64,000 nucleotides of DNA, from contig CAZUZA010000003.1 in NCBI GenBank assembly GCA_964624875.1, positions 3,596-67,595 on the forward strand. Direction: 5' to 3'. Numbering within the stretch: position 1 is the stretch's first letter; each line of letters opens with the position of its first letter. The position numbers and the translations under genes are program-made. This DNA comes from Atopostipes sp964624875 (GTDB taxonomy: Bacteria > Bacillota > Bacilli > Lactobacillales > Carnobacteriaceae_A). Under the pieces are notes generated by a model. It saw only the letters and a list, made by a program, of their open reading frames with translations, did no database searches and was not told the origin of the DNA. This document shows positions 32,998-41,419 of the stretch, one piece after another.

Positions 32998-33576
32998 ATG
33001 TTTAACTTTAATGTACGTGGAGAGAATATCGAGGTTACTCCTGCAATCAGAGAATATGTAGAGGCAAAGGTTGGAAAGATTGAAAAATATTTTGATGAGG
33101 TACCTGAAGCAAATGTACACGTCAATTTAAAAGTATATTCTGATCGCCAAGGAAAAGCCGAGGTTACTATACCTTTACCAAATTTAGTTTTACGCGCTGA
33201 AGAAACATCGCCAGATTTATATGGAAGTATTGATTTAGTTTCGGATAAATTAGAGCGACAAATGCGTAAGTACTTAACGAAAGTAAATCGTAAATTTAGA
33301 AAAACAAGCCCACAACCGAATGATTTTCAACCAGTGGATCCAGACTTATTATCTGAAGAAGACTCAGATGATGGGGATTCAAACTTAAGAATTGTTCGTA
33401 CAAAGAGATTTGACTTAAAACCAATGAATGCTGAAGAAGCTGTGTTACAAATGGAAATGCTAGGTCATGATTTCTTCGTCTTCTTAGATGGTGAAACTGA
33501 GAGCACGAATATTGTTTATAAACGTGATGATGGCGATTTTGGCTTGATTGAAACAGATGAGTTTATTGAGGGTTGA
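32998..33576 (+). CDS. hpf: Ribosome hibernation promoting factor, long form
   Basis: A 192-residue long-type HPF (YvyD) that pairs 70S ribosomes into inactive 100S dimers. The N-terminal RaiA/HPF domain (1-100) starts MFNFNVRGENIEVTPAIREYVEAKVGKIEKYF and has the KVNRKF basic tail. An acidic linker (SEEDSDDGDSN) leads to the C-terminal dimerisation domain (130-192: IVRTKRFDLKPMNAEEAVLQMEMLGHDFFVFLDGET). It is a single-gene unit with a good promoter and terminator; comFC upstream and secA downstream are the usual neighbours in this order of bacteria. Confidence 0.95.
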   Translation: MFNFNVRGENIEVTPAIREYVEAKVGKIEKYFDEVPEANVHVNLKVYSDRQGKAEVTIPLPNLVLRAEETSPDLYGSIDLVSDKLERQMRKYLTKVNRKFRKTSPQPNDFQPVDPDLLSEEDSDDGDSNLRIVRTKRFDLKPMNAEEAVLQMEMLGHDFFVFLDGETESTNIVYKRDDGDFGLIETDEFIEG

Positions 33577-33601
33577 TCTTAGATAAAATCATAGAATAAA
33601 T

Positions 33602-33637
33602 GAAGAAGCAGCTGATACCTTTGCTGCTTCTTTTTTC
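33602..33637 (+). terminator. Rho-independent terminator after hpf
   Basis: GAAGAAGCAGC pairs with GCTGCTTCTT(TT) across a 10-base loop, followed by T-run. Confidence 0.85.
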
Positions 33638-33837
33638 TTGACTAGTTTTTTATATGGTAATAAAATTAGGAAATAAATTAAAATCTAATTGTTTTTTAAT
33701 CGGAATACTGATACCATATTGAGTAGCTTTATGTTACTATACATTAGTGTGCTTATAAGCATCTGATAGTTTTTAACATAAAATAAATAAGTAAATTAAA
33801 TAAAAATAAGTCATTCTAATTTAAGGAGATTAAAATC

Positions 33838-36303
33838 ATGGTCCAATTTTTAAAAGAGTTATTTGACACGGACCGTCAAACGTTGAAACGTTACGGTGGT
33901 ACTGCAGATCAAATTGATGCAAAATCTGAAGAATTCGCAAATCTTACAGATGAGCAACTTCAGTCTAAAACAAATGAATTTAAAAGTCGTATTGAAAAAG
34001 GTGAAACTTTAGACGACTTATTACCTGAAGCATTTGCGACTGTTCGTGAGGCAGCTAAACGAGTTTTAGGTTTATATCCATTCCCAGTTCAGTTAATGGG
34101 TGGTATTGCTCTTCATGAAGGGAATATCGCTGAAATGAAGACTGGTGAGGGTAAAACACTAACAGCTACATTACCAGTATACTTAAACGCACTTTCTGGT
34201 AAAGGTGTACACGTTGTTACAGTAAACGAATATTTAGCAACACGTGATGCGGAAGAAATGGGAGAGTTATACGAATGGTTAGGCCTAACAGTAGGCTTAA
34301 ACTTAAACTCAAAATCTTCAGCTGAAAAACGTGAAGCTTATTTAGCAGATATTACTTATACAACAAACAACGAGTTAGGTTTTGACTACTTACGCGATAA
34401 CATGGTTGTATACAAAGATGATATGGTATTACGTCCATTATCATTCGCAGTTTTAGATGAGGTTGACTCGATTTTAGTTGATGAGGCAAGAACACCTCTA
34501 ATTATTTCAGGTCAAGCACATCGTTCAACATCATTCTACACGCGTTGTGACTTCTTTATTAAAGGTTTAAGAGAAGATGAAGATTACACAATCGACGTTC
34601 AATCAAAATCTATTAGCTTTACAGAGCAAGGTATTGATAAAGCCGAGCGCGCATTCCGTGTAAAAAACTTATACGATGTATCGAACCAAGAACTGGTTCA
34701 CCACTTAGACCAATCATTACGCGCGAACTTCATTATGATTCGTGACCATGATTATGTTGTGGATGAAGATAAAGTTAAAATTGTTGACCAATTTACAGGT
34801 CGTATTATGGAAGGACGTCGTTATTCAGATGGTTTACACCAAGCCATTGAAGCAAAAGAAGACGTTGAAATCCAAAAAGAAACAAAAACAATGGCAACAA
34901 TTACATTCCAAAACTTCTTCCGTATGTATGAAAAGCTTGCTGGTATGACTGGTACGGCGAAAACAGAAGAAGAAGAATTTAGAGATATTTATAATATGAA
35001 CGTTATTGCAATTCCAACGAACCGTCCATTAGTTCGTGATGATCGTAGTGACATCATTTATCCAACATTAGAAAGTAAGTTTACAGCAGTAACAGACGAT
35101 ATTAAAGAACGTTATGAAGCAGGTCAACCAGTTTTAGTTGGTACAGTTGCTGTTGAAACGTCAGAAGTATTAAGTCGTTACTTAAGCGCTGAAAATATTC
35201 CACATGAAATTCTAAACGCGAAAAACCACTTCCGTGAAGCAGAAATTATTATTAATGCGGGTCAACCAGGTTCGGTAACAATTGCAACGAACATGGCTGG
35301 TCGTGGGACAGATATTAAATTAGGACCTGGTGTAAGAGAACTAGGTGGATTAGCTGTTATAGGTACAGAACGACATGAATCTCGTCGTATTGATAACCAG
35401 TTACGTGGACGTTCAGGACGTCAAGGAGACCCAGGTGTGTCTCAATTTTATCTATCATTAGAAGATGATTTAATGAAACGTGCCGGTTCAGAGCAAATCC
35501 AAGGATTACTAGAACGTCTGAAAATTGACGGTGATGACGCTGTGATTCAAAGTCGTATGATTTCACGCCAAATTGAATCTGCTCAAGAACGTATTGAAGG
35601 AAATAACTTTGATACTCGTCGAAACGTTTTACGATATGATGATGTCATGCGTGAACAACGTGAAGTGATTTACTCACAACGTCAAGAAATAATCATGCAA
35701 GATAAATCATTAAACTACGTATCGATTCCGATGATTCAACGTACAATTGACCGTTATGTTGACATGCACACTCAAGCTGAAGACCAATCAGAATGGAATT
35801 TAGACCAATTATTTGAATTTGCACAAACAACATTATTACGTTCATCTGATATACTAGAGTTAAAAGATATCGAAGGAAAAACAGCAGAAGAAATTCGTGC
35901 ATTATTCCATAAACTAGCTGAAGAGAACTATTCAAGCCAAAAAGAAGCAATTGAAAACGAAGAAATGTTCTTAGAATTCGAAAAAGTGGTTATTCTACGT
36001 GTTGTTGACCAACAATGGACAGACCATATTGATGAAATGGACCAGTTACGTCAAGGTATTGGTTTACGTTCTTACGGACAATCTGACCCGTTAATTGAGT
36101 ACCAAGCTGAAGGTCTGCGTTTATTTGAAGAAATGATTGGTGATATCGAGCACGATGTTACGCGTCTAATCTTGAAATCACAAATTCGTCAAAATTTAGA
36201 GCGTGAACAAGCTCAAGCTTCGACAAATCCAAACGCTGAAGCAGCTACAAAATCATCAACAAACAAAAAAGTGACTCGCAGAAATGTGAAACGTAAAAAC
36301 TAA
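33838..36303 (+). CDS. secA: SecA, preprotein translocase ATPase
   Basis: An 821-residue motor of the general secretion pathway. Walker A is MKTGEGKTLTA (K106), Walker B is VLDEVDSILVDEARTPLIISG. The preprotein-binding domain follows near 230-370, then the second nucleotide-binding domain (GTVAVETSEVLSRYL, TNMAGRGTDIKLG, QLRGRSGRQGDPG) and the helical scaffold/wing domain. The C-terminal tail is short and basic (TRRNVKRKN) and lacks the CxCx8C[CH] zinc finger, so SecB-type interaction is not expected. Its leader of about 200 bases holds an AT-rich stretch without recognised structure. It is the first gene before prfB. Confidence 0.96.
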   Translation: MVQFLKELFDTDRQTLKRYGGTADQIDAKSEEFANLTDEQLQSKTNEFKSRIEKGETLDDLLPEAFATVREAAKRVLGLYPFPVQLMGGIALHEGNIAEMKTGEGKTLTATLPVYLNALSGKGVHVVTVNEYLATRDAEEMGELYEWLGLTVGLNLNSKSSAEKREAYLADITYTTNNELGFDYLRDNMVVYKDDMVLRPLSFAVLDEVDSILVDEARTPLIISGQAHRSTSFYTRCDFFIKGLREDEDYTIDVQSKSISFTEQGIDKAERAFRVKNLYDVSNQELVHHLDQSLRANFIMIRDHDYVVDEDKVKIVDQFTGRIMEGRRYSDGLHQAIEAKEDVEIQKETKTMATITFQNFFRMYEKLAGMTGTAKTEEEEFRDIYNMNVIAIPTNRPLVRDDRSDIIYPTLESKFTAVTDDIKERYEAGQPVLVGTVAVETSEVLSRYLSAENIPHEILNAKNHFREAEIIINAGQPGSVTIATNMAGRGTDIKLGPGVRELGGLAVIGTERHESRRIDNQLRGRSGRQGDPGVSQFYLSLEDDLMKRAGSEQIQGLLERLKIDGDDAVIQSRMISRQIESAQERIEGNNFDTRRNVLRYDDVMREQREVIYSQRQEIIMQDKSLNYVSIPMIQRTIDRYVDMHTQAEDQSEWNLDQLFEFAQTTLLRSSDILELKDIEGKTAEEIRALFHKLAEENYSSQKEAIENEEMFLEFEKVVILRVVDQQWTDHIDEMDQLRQGIGLRSYGQSDPLIEYQAEGLRLFEEMIGDIEHDVTRLILKSQIRQNLEREQAQASTNPNAEAATKSSTNKKVTRRNVKRKN

Positions 36304-36321
36304 TACTCATATGAGAGATTT

Positions 36322-36352
36322 GAACCCCTTTGATCCATAAAGGGGTTCTTTT
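36322..36352 (+). terminator. Hairpin terminator between secA and prfB
   Basis: GAACCCCTT pairs with AAGGGGTTC around a 9-base loop, followed by TTTT. It sits only 20 bases before the prfB start, so it may be a partial terminator or attenuator. Confidence 0.75.
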
Positions 36353-36373
36353 ACTAAGGGAGGAAATAAAATC

Positions 36374-37484
36374 ATGGAATTAAGTGAAATTAGAAATAAA
36401 CTCGAACAAGCAAACGAAAAAATAAACGCCTTTAGGGGGTCTCTTTGACTTAGAAAAGATGGAAATAGACATTCATGAGTATGAAGAAATGATGTCACAA
36501 CCAGATTTTTGGGACGACTCGGATAAAGCGCAAGATATTATAAGTGATCTAAATGATATCAAAGATAAGTTTGACTCCTTTAACGCTTTAAATGAAAGCT
36601 ATGAAGAATATCAACTCATGATTGAAATGCTAGAAGAAGTCGAAGATGAAGACTTGAATTCTGAGCTGATATCCGGCATCCAGACGCTTATTAAAGATGT
36701 TGAAGATTATGAATTAGTTATGCTTTTAAACTCTCCCTATGATCGAAATAATGCGATATTAGAGCTACATCCAGGAGCAGGTGGAACAGAATCACAAGAC
36801 TTTGGTGACATGCTATTCCGTATGTATACACGTTATATAGAACAAAAAGGCTTTACTTTTGAAGTAATTGACTATCATGCAGGAGATGAAGCGGGGATTA
36901 AGAGCGTGACCCTTCTCGTTAAAGGTGAATATGCTTATGGCTTTTTAAAAGCAGAAGCAGGAGTACACCGTCTTGTACGTATTTCGCCATTTGACTCAGG
37001 TGGACGCCGTCATACATCCTTTGTGTCTTGTCACGTGACGCCAGAAGTAACCGATGATATTGCGATTGATATTCAACCCGATGAAATTCGTGTCGATGTT
37101 TACCGTGCGAGTGGAGCAGGAGGGCAGCACGTTAACAAAACAGAATCAGCTGTTCGAATCACACATATCGAAACAGGAATTGTTGCACAAAGTCAGGCCG
37201 GGAGATCACAATTAGCAAACCGTGAAACAGCAATGCAACATTTGAAGTCAAAATTATTCCAAAAACAATTAGAAGATAAAGAAGCAGAAATGGCTAAATT
37301 AAGAGGGGAACAAAAAGAAATCGGATGGGGCTCTCAAATACGTTCTTACGTTTTCCACCCATACTCTATGGTTAAAGACCACCGAACAGACCATGAAACA
37401 GGGAATACAGGTGCTGTAATGGATGGCGACCTGGAGCCATTTATTGAAGCCTATCTAAGAATGACCATGAATCAAACTGACTAA
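36374..37484 (+). CDS. prfB: Peptide chain release factor 2 (RF2), with programmed +1 frameshift
   Basis: RF2 ends translation at UGA and UAA. The gene starts at ATG 36374 (RBS GGGAGG) and codes MELSEIRNKLEQ; after 24 codons it meets an in-frame TGA (36446-36448) in the context AGGGGGTCTCTTTGAC. The internal Shine-Dalgarno AGGGGG, the slippery CTT and the TGA followed by C are the classic autoregulatory +1 frameshift signal. After the shift the frame continues DLEKMEIDIHEYEE to the stop at 37482. The RF2 codon-recognition motif SPF (VRISPFDSGGRRHTSF) and the GGQ peptidyl-transfer loop (GAGGQHVNKTESAVR) are present. Total about 369 residues. A call that begins at the ATG 36459 is wrong. Confidence 0.95.
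36434..36449 (+). promoter_or_regulatory. RF2 programmed-frameshift signal
   Basis: AGGGGG, then TCT CTT TGA C: internal Shine-Dalgarno, slippery CUU codon and in-frame UGA. When RF2 is scarce the ribosome shifts +1 and makes full-length RF2, so the factor controls its own synthesis. Confidence 0.95.
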
Positions 37485-37501
37485 AAAATATTATTCTATA
37501 T

Positions 37502-37532
37502 AAAAAACCAGCTCATGCAGCTGGTTTTTTTA
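37502..37532 (+). terminator. Rho-independent terminator after prfB
   Basis: AAAAAACCAGCT pairs with AGCTGGTTTTTT around a short CATGC-type loop. Confidence 0.9.
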
Positions 37533-37786
37533 TATGGAAATGTAAAGATATAAGATATATTCTTTCACGGATAAAATGCAATTCTTTTTTAGTCATTTTT
37601 TTAATGAAATACTGAGCATGATTATGAAACGGATAAACAGATGATTTTTATGCTTTATACACAAAAAGTCGTCTGATGTTTAGGAAAAAGAACAATAAAA
37701 ATAAAATTATTTATGGATAATAATCTGTGTAAAGGTTATCATTACAACATTTGTGATTTTTATAACAAACTAAGTGAAAAAAGTGC

Positions 37787-37816
37787 TTGTTTTATTATTA
37801 TCGGATACTGTATAAT
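37787..37816 (+). promoter_or_regulatory. Predicted promoter of the GPH transporter gene
   Basis: TTGTTT (37787-37792) and TATAAT (37811-37816) with 18 bases between; the leader is about 155 bases. Confidence 0.65.
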
Positions 37817-37868
37817 GACACCTGAACGAAAGAATGCGCTTAAATGTAAGGGTTTAACTGCTTTGTTT

Positions 37869-37897
37869 TCGATTATGTAAACGGTATATTTAATCGA
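37869..37897 (+). promoter_or_regulatory. Operator-like inverted repeat with cre-like core
   Basis: TCGATTA (37869-37875) and TAATCGA (37891-37897) form a perfect inverted repeat around TGTAAACGGTATATT. The centre resembles a CcpA cre half-site (TGTAAACG). It lies about 50 bases after the predicted transcription start, so binding could block elongation. Confidence 0.5.
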
Positions 37898-37978
37898 CAA
37901 TACATAAGTCAGCTGATGACTTTTGATTGAGTGTATTTATTCACAAAAAAATAATTTTAAAAAAAGAGGGGTATTAAA

Positions 37979-39433
37979 ATGGTACAAAATGAAGAGCACT
38001 TAGGGAAATATCATGGTGCAAAACAATGGGAGATTGCGTTATTCTCATTAAATAACTCAGCAACAAACATTTATTTATTTGCTTTTGGATTCTTAAACTA
38101 CTACGCAACTGGAATCGCAGGATTAGCTATTTTAACTGTAAGTAGTCTGCTTGGAGCCGCTCGATTATTTGATGGAATTATTGATCCAACGATTGGAATC
38201 ATTATTGACCGCTTCAACACTAAATGGGGTAAATTCCGTCCGTTAATGTTAATAAGTAACATAGGACTTATACTTTCATTCTTTATGATATTTAACGTAC
38301 ACAGACTTACTGGTGCGGTACAAATGGTTGTATTCTTAATAGCACTTATCTTCCATAAGATTGTATACTCTTTCCAACAAACAGTTACTAAAGCAGCACA
38401 ACCTGCATTAACGAATGATCCAAAACAACGTCCATTGTTCTCAGTTTACGATACAGTTTTCAGTTCAATTGGTATCTTCGCTTTAATGCAAGTAGTTGTT
38501 TCGAACTTTTTATCACCTCGTCATGGTGACGTATTTAACCAAGCGTTCTTTAGAGAATTCTTAACAATCGTAATGGTTATCTCAGCTGTTTATACAGTAT
38601 TAGCAATGATTGGTATTAGCCGTAAAGATAACATTGAGTACTTTGGTTTAGGTGAAGATACAGTAGAAACAAAATCATTAAAAGACTATTGGTCAGTTAT
38701 TAAAGGAAACAAGCCTCTTCAGGTATTAGCTATTACTGGTGGATTAATGAAATTCTTACAGCAGTTAATGGGTGACCAAGCATTCTTAATCATGCTATTC
38801 GGTATTGTATTAGGAAACTTCGGATTATCTGGTGTTATCTCGACGTACCAAATTATCCCGAACCTAATAATTGTTATTTTAATGACAAGAGTAGCATCAA
38901 ACAAAGACTTAAAGTCTGCTTACAAGTATTCAGTTGCTGCAGCCTTAATTTCTATAGTTACAATGATCATTATTATTGTAACTTCTAATGATCCAACACA
39001 AATTTTCTTAAACGGTGGATTCTTACCAATCTTATTTGGTGCAGCATTTATCGGATTCAAGACATTCCAAACATATCCTACATCAATTGTTTTAACGATG
39101 TCAGCAGATATCACGGACTATGAAACTGCTCGTTCAGGTCGTTTCGTGTCAGGATTAATCGGAACTATTTTCTCACTAACAGACTCGATTGCATCATCTC
39201 TGTCGCCAATCGTAATTGGGTTTATCGTAGCTTCAATGGGGTATACAGACACGTACCCTCAACCAAACGAAGTACTTTCTCCAGCTGTATTTAATGGTCT
39301 ATTAACAATCTTAGGAATTATTGCTGCATTATACTTCGTAGTATTATTCCTATTAAGCAAATACCCATTAGACAAAGAAGCTATGGAACAAGTTCAAGCG
39401 AAAATTAACGAAAAGAAAAATGTTGAAGCATAA
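37979..39433 (+). CDS. Glycoside-pentoside-hexuronide (GPH) family sugar:cation symporter
   Basis: A 484-residue 12-helix MFS-type transporter of the GPH (MelB/XynP-like) family. Typical marks are the N-terminal EIALFSLNNSATNIYLFAFGFLNYYATGIAG, the D-rich helix-2 to loop motif ARLFDGIIDPTIGIIIDRFNTKWGKFRP (family cation-site and DRxxxKxGKxRP motif), and ADITDYETARSGRFVSGLIG near residue 380. It lacks the IIA extension seen in LacS. It is monocistronic, with a long regulated leader and a terminator, and no glycosidase gene is adjacent. The sugar is unknown; the cre-like site suggests a catabolic substrate. Confidence 0.9.
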   Translation: MVQNEEHLGKYHGAKQWEIALFSLNNSATNIYLFAFGFLNYYATGIAGLAILTVSSLLGAARLFDGIIDPTIGIIIDRFNTKWGKFRPLMLISNIGLILSFFMIFNVHRLTGAVQMVVFLIALIFHKIVYSFQQTVTKAAQPALTNDPKQRPLFSVYDTVFSSIGIFALMQVVVSNFLSPRHGDVFNQAFFREFLTIVMVISAVYTVLAMIGISRKDNIEYFGLGEDTVETKSLKDYWSVIKGNKPLQVLAITGGLMKFLQQLMGDQAFLIMLFGIVLGNFGLSGVISTYQIIPNLIIVILMTRVASNKDLKSAYKYSVAAALISIVTMIIIIVTSNDPTQIFLNGGFLPILFGAAFIGFKTFQTYPTSIVLTMSADITDYETARSGRFVSGLIGTIFSLTDSIASSLSPIVIGFIVASMGYTDTYPQPNEVLSPAVFNGLLTILGIIAALYFVVLFLLSKYPLDKEAMEQVQAKINEKKNVEA

Positions 39434-39486
39434 GATTTCTTAGTTAAAACAAAACGTAATAACGAATATTAAATTAAAATTCAAGT

Positions 39487-39536
39487 AAAACACTCTAGAA
39501 CAATGGGAAACTATCCAAGATCTAGAGTGTTTTTTA
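39487..39536 (+). terminator. Rho-independent terminator after the GPH transporter gene
   Basis: AAAACACTCTAGA pairs with TCTAGAGTGTTTT around a 21-base loop and is followed by a T-run. Confidence 0.85.
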
Positions 39537-39740
39537 ATTTTATAGACTTTAGTGCCAAGTTAAGAGTAAAGGAATTGAAACAATAGAACCCTTAACCAAT
39601 GCACTTTAAGTCGAAAAGTCTCAAGAACATGTGACAACTGAAATATTGTGTTGTTAATGAAACACAATTGTAATGTAATTAAAACAATTTAGTGAAGATA
39701 CGGTGCTATACTATCTCCAGTGACAAAACAATGTTGCTCT

Positions 39741-39768
39741 GTGACCGAAATGGAAAGGTCACTTTTTT
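39741..39768 (+). terminator. Terminator-like hairpin in the ftsEX leader (possible attenuator)
   Basis: GTGACC pairs with GGTCAC around a 10-base loop and is followed by six T. It lies about 30 bases after the predicted -10 box TATACT (39707-39712) and 38 bases before the ftsE start, with no gene in between to terminate. The hairpin itself is seen; attenuation is inferred. Confidence 0.6.
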
Positions 39769-39805
39769 AATGCAAGAAAATCTACCAAAAATAAGGTGTT
39801 AATAT

Positions 39806-40492
39806 ATGATAGAAATGAAAAATGTAACGAAAATTTATGACAATGGAATAACAGCCGTTCAAGATATGAACGTTCGCATCGATCAAGGCGAATTTGTTTA
39901 TATTGTTGGTCCTAGTGGGGCAGGTAAATCGACGTTTATGCGTTTGATGTATCGTGAAGTATTACCTACTGAAGGAACAGTGGTTGTTGTGGACAAAGAT
40001 GTAGTTAAGATGAAGAGAAAAGACATTCCCTCATTAAGACGTCAAGTCGGAGTAGTATTCCAAGACTTTAAGTTATTACCAACATTAACTGTTTTCGAAA
40101 ACGTTGCGTATGCAATGGAAGTTTTAGAAAAGAGTCCAAAACAAATCGAAGCACGTGTTAAAGAAGTTTTAAAACTAGTTGGTTTAGAACAAAAAAATAA
40201 AATGTTGCCAAATGAATTATCTGGTGGAGAACAACAACGGGTTGCAATTGCTAGAGCAATCGCAAACATGCCACGAGTATTAATCGCAGATGAGCCAACT
40301 GGTAACTTAGACCCTGAAACTTCAAAAGAGATTATGGACATACTAGAACAAATCAATGATCAAGGTACGACGATTATTATGGCTACACACAATGCTGAAA
40401 TAGTTAATGATCGATTACATCGTGTACTTGTAATTGAAGATGGACGTATAACCCGTGATGATCAAAAAGGGGGATACTCATATGAAGCTTAG
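39806..40492 (+). CDS. ftsE: FtsE, cell-division ABC ATPase
   Basis: A 228-residue ATPase that, with FtsX, transmits division signals across the membrane to peptidoglycan hydrolases. Walker A GPSGAGKST near residue 36, Q-loop VVFQDFKLLPTLTVFENVAYAM, signature LSGGEQQR, Walker B VLIADEPTGNLD, and H-loop MATHNAEIV. RBS AAGGTG. The ftsX start lies inside its last codons (11-base overlap), so the two are made in equal amounts. Confidence 0.95.
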   Translation: MIEMKNVTKIYDNGITAVQDMNVRIDQGEFVYIVGPSGAGKSTFMRLMYREVLPTEGTVVVVDKDVVKMKRKDIPSLRRQVGVVFQDFKLLPTLTVFENVAYAMEVLEKSPKQIEARVKEVLKLVGLEQKNKMLPNELSGGEQQRVAIARAIANMPRVLIADEPTGNLDPETSKEIMDILEQINDQGTTIIMATHNAEIVNDRLHRVLVIEDGRITRDDQKGGYSYEA

Positions 40493-41369
40493 AACAGTAG
40501 GCCGTCATATAAGAGAAGGATTTAAAAGTATTCGTCGAAATGGTTGGATGAGTTTTGCAGCAATAAGTGCGGTATCCATCACATTACTACTTGTTGGCTC
40601 ATTAATTGCAATTGTTTCAAACATTAATGATTTAGCATCTGATATCGAAAATGATGTTAGCGTACGAGTATTTATCGATTTAGCAGCAACAGAAGAAGAT
40701 GAAAAAAATCTAGAAGAAGAACTAAATACTCTTGATAGAGTCGAAGAAGTTACTTTTTCTAGTCGAGAAGAACAGTACGAAAATGTCGTTGGAACTTACG
40801 GATCAGACTTTGAATTATTTGAAGGGGATTCAAATCCACTGCATAACGTATATGTAGTAAGTACTACTTTGCCAGAAGATACGGCAACAGTAGCTGAGGA
40901 AATAGAGAAACTCGATTATGTTTCACATGTTAACTATGGTGGAGCAGATGCAGATCGACTGTTTAGTTTAACATCAACGATTCAAAGAGTTGGTGGGATT
41001 ATACTAATCGCTCTAATCTTTACAGCTATATTCTTAATTTCGAATACCATTCGAATCACAATATTCTCACGTAGTACAGAAATTGAAATCATGAAATTAG
41101 TAGGAGCTACAAACTGGTTTATCCGCTGGCCTTTCTTAATTGAAGGAGCTTTAATTGGATTTGTAGGTGCATTAGTACCATCTGCAGTCTTATGGTTCTT
41201 ATACGATGTGATTTATGAAACAGCAGAAAGCTTTTTATCTGGAAGTTCACTAACATTGCTGGAGCCAGTACCATTTATTTACCAATTACTTTTATTATTA
41301 ATGGGATTAGGTGTAGCAATCGGAGCTATCGGTTCATCATTCTCAATGAGAAGATTCTTAGAAGCATAA
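40482..41369 (+). CDS. ftsX: FtsX, cell-division ABC transporter membrane subunit
   Basis: A 295-residue four-helix membrane protein. TM1 lies near residues 25-48 (WMSFAAISAVSITLLLVGSLIAIV). The extracellular loop of about 110 residues (NINDLASDIENDVSVRVFID...) that binds hydrolase partners follows, and three more helices sit near 170, 220 and 265 with the FtsX-domain motif LISNTIRITIFSRSTEIEIMKLVGATNWFIRWPF. I use the ATG 40482 with RBS AAAAAGGGGGA; the frame is open further upstream inside ftsE. The M23 hydrolase gene 50 bases downstream is the likely partner. Confidence 0.94.
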   Translation: MKLRTVGRHIREGFKSIRRNGWMSFAAISAVSITLLLVGSLIAIVSNINDLASDIENDVSVRVFIDLAATEEDEKNLEEELNTLDRVEEVTFSSREEQYENVVGTYGSDFELFEGDSNPLHNVYVVSTTLPEDTATVAEEIEKLDYVSHVNYGGADADRLFSLTSTIQRVGGIILIALIFTAIFLISNTIRITIFSRSTEIEIMKLVGATNWFIRWPFLIEGALIGFVGALVPSAVLWFLYDVIYETAESFLSGSSLTLLEPVPFIYQLLLLLMGLGVAIGAIGSSFSMRRFLEA

Positions 41370-41419
41370 TAATTTAAACGTAAAAATGATATGGATTAAA
41401 TATTCGGGGGAGAACATTA

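Larger units (their letters stand above)
37533..37978. other. Long regulatory leader of the GPH transporter gene
   Basis: No gene in 446 bases. It holds the promoter (37787-37816), the operator-like inverted repeat (37869-37897) and AT-rich sequence. The stretch from 37533 to about 37780 shows nothing I can name. Confidence 0.6.
39434..39805. other. Intergenic region before ftsE with promoter and leader hairpin
   Basis: No gene in 372 bases. After the transporter terminator it contains a weak promoter (TATACT at 39707-39712) and a terminator-like hairpin in the ftsE leader, listed separately. Confidence 0.55.

Noticed and set aside
33838..36303. Truncation of SecA because the C-terminal zinc motif is missing
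   Set aside because: The protein is otherwise full length and ends in a normal basic tail; many Gram-positive SecA proteins lack the motif.
36459..37484. RF2 starting at ATG 36459
   Set aside because: It ignores the upstream start and the frameshift signal, which are both intact.
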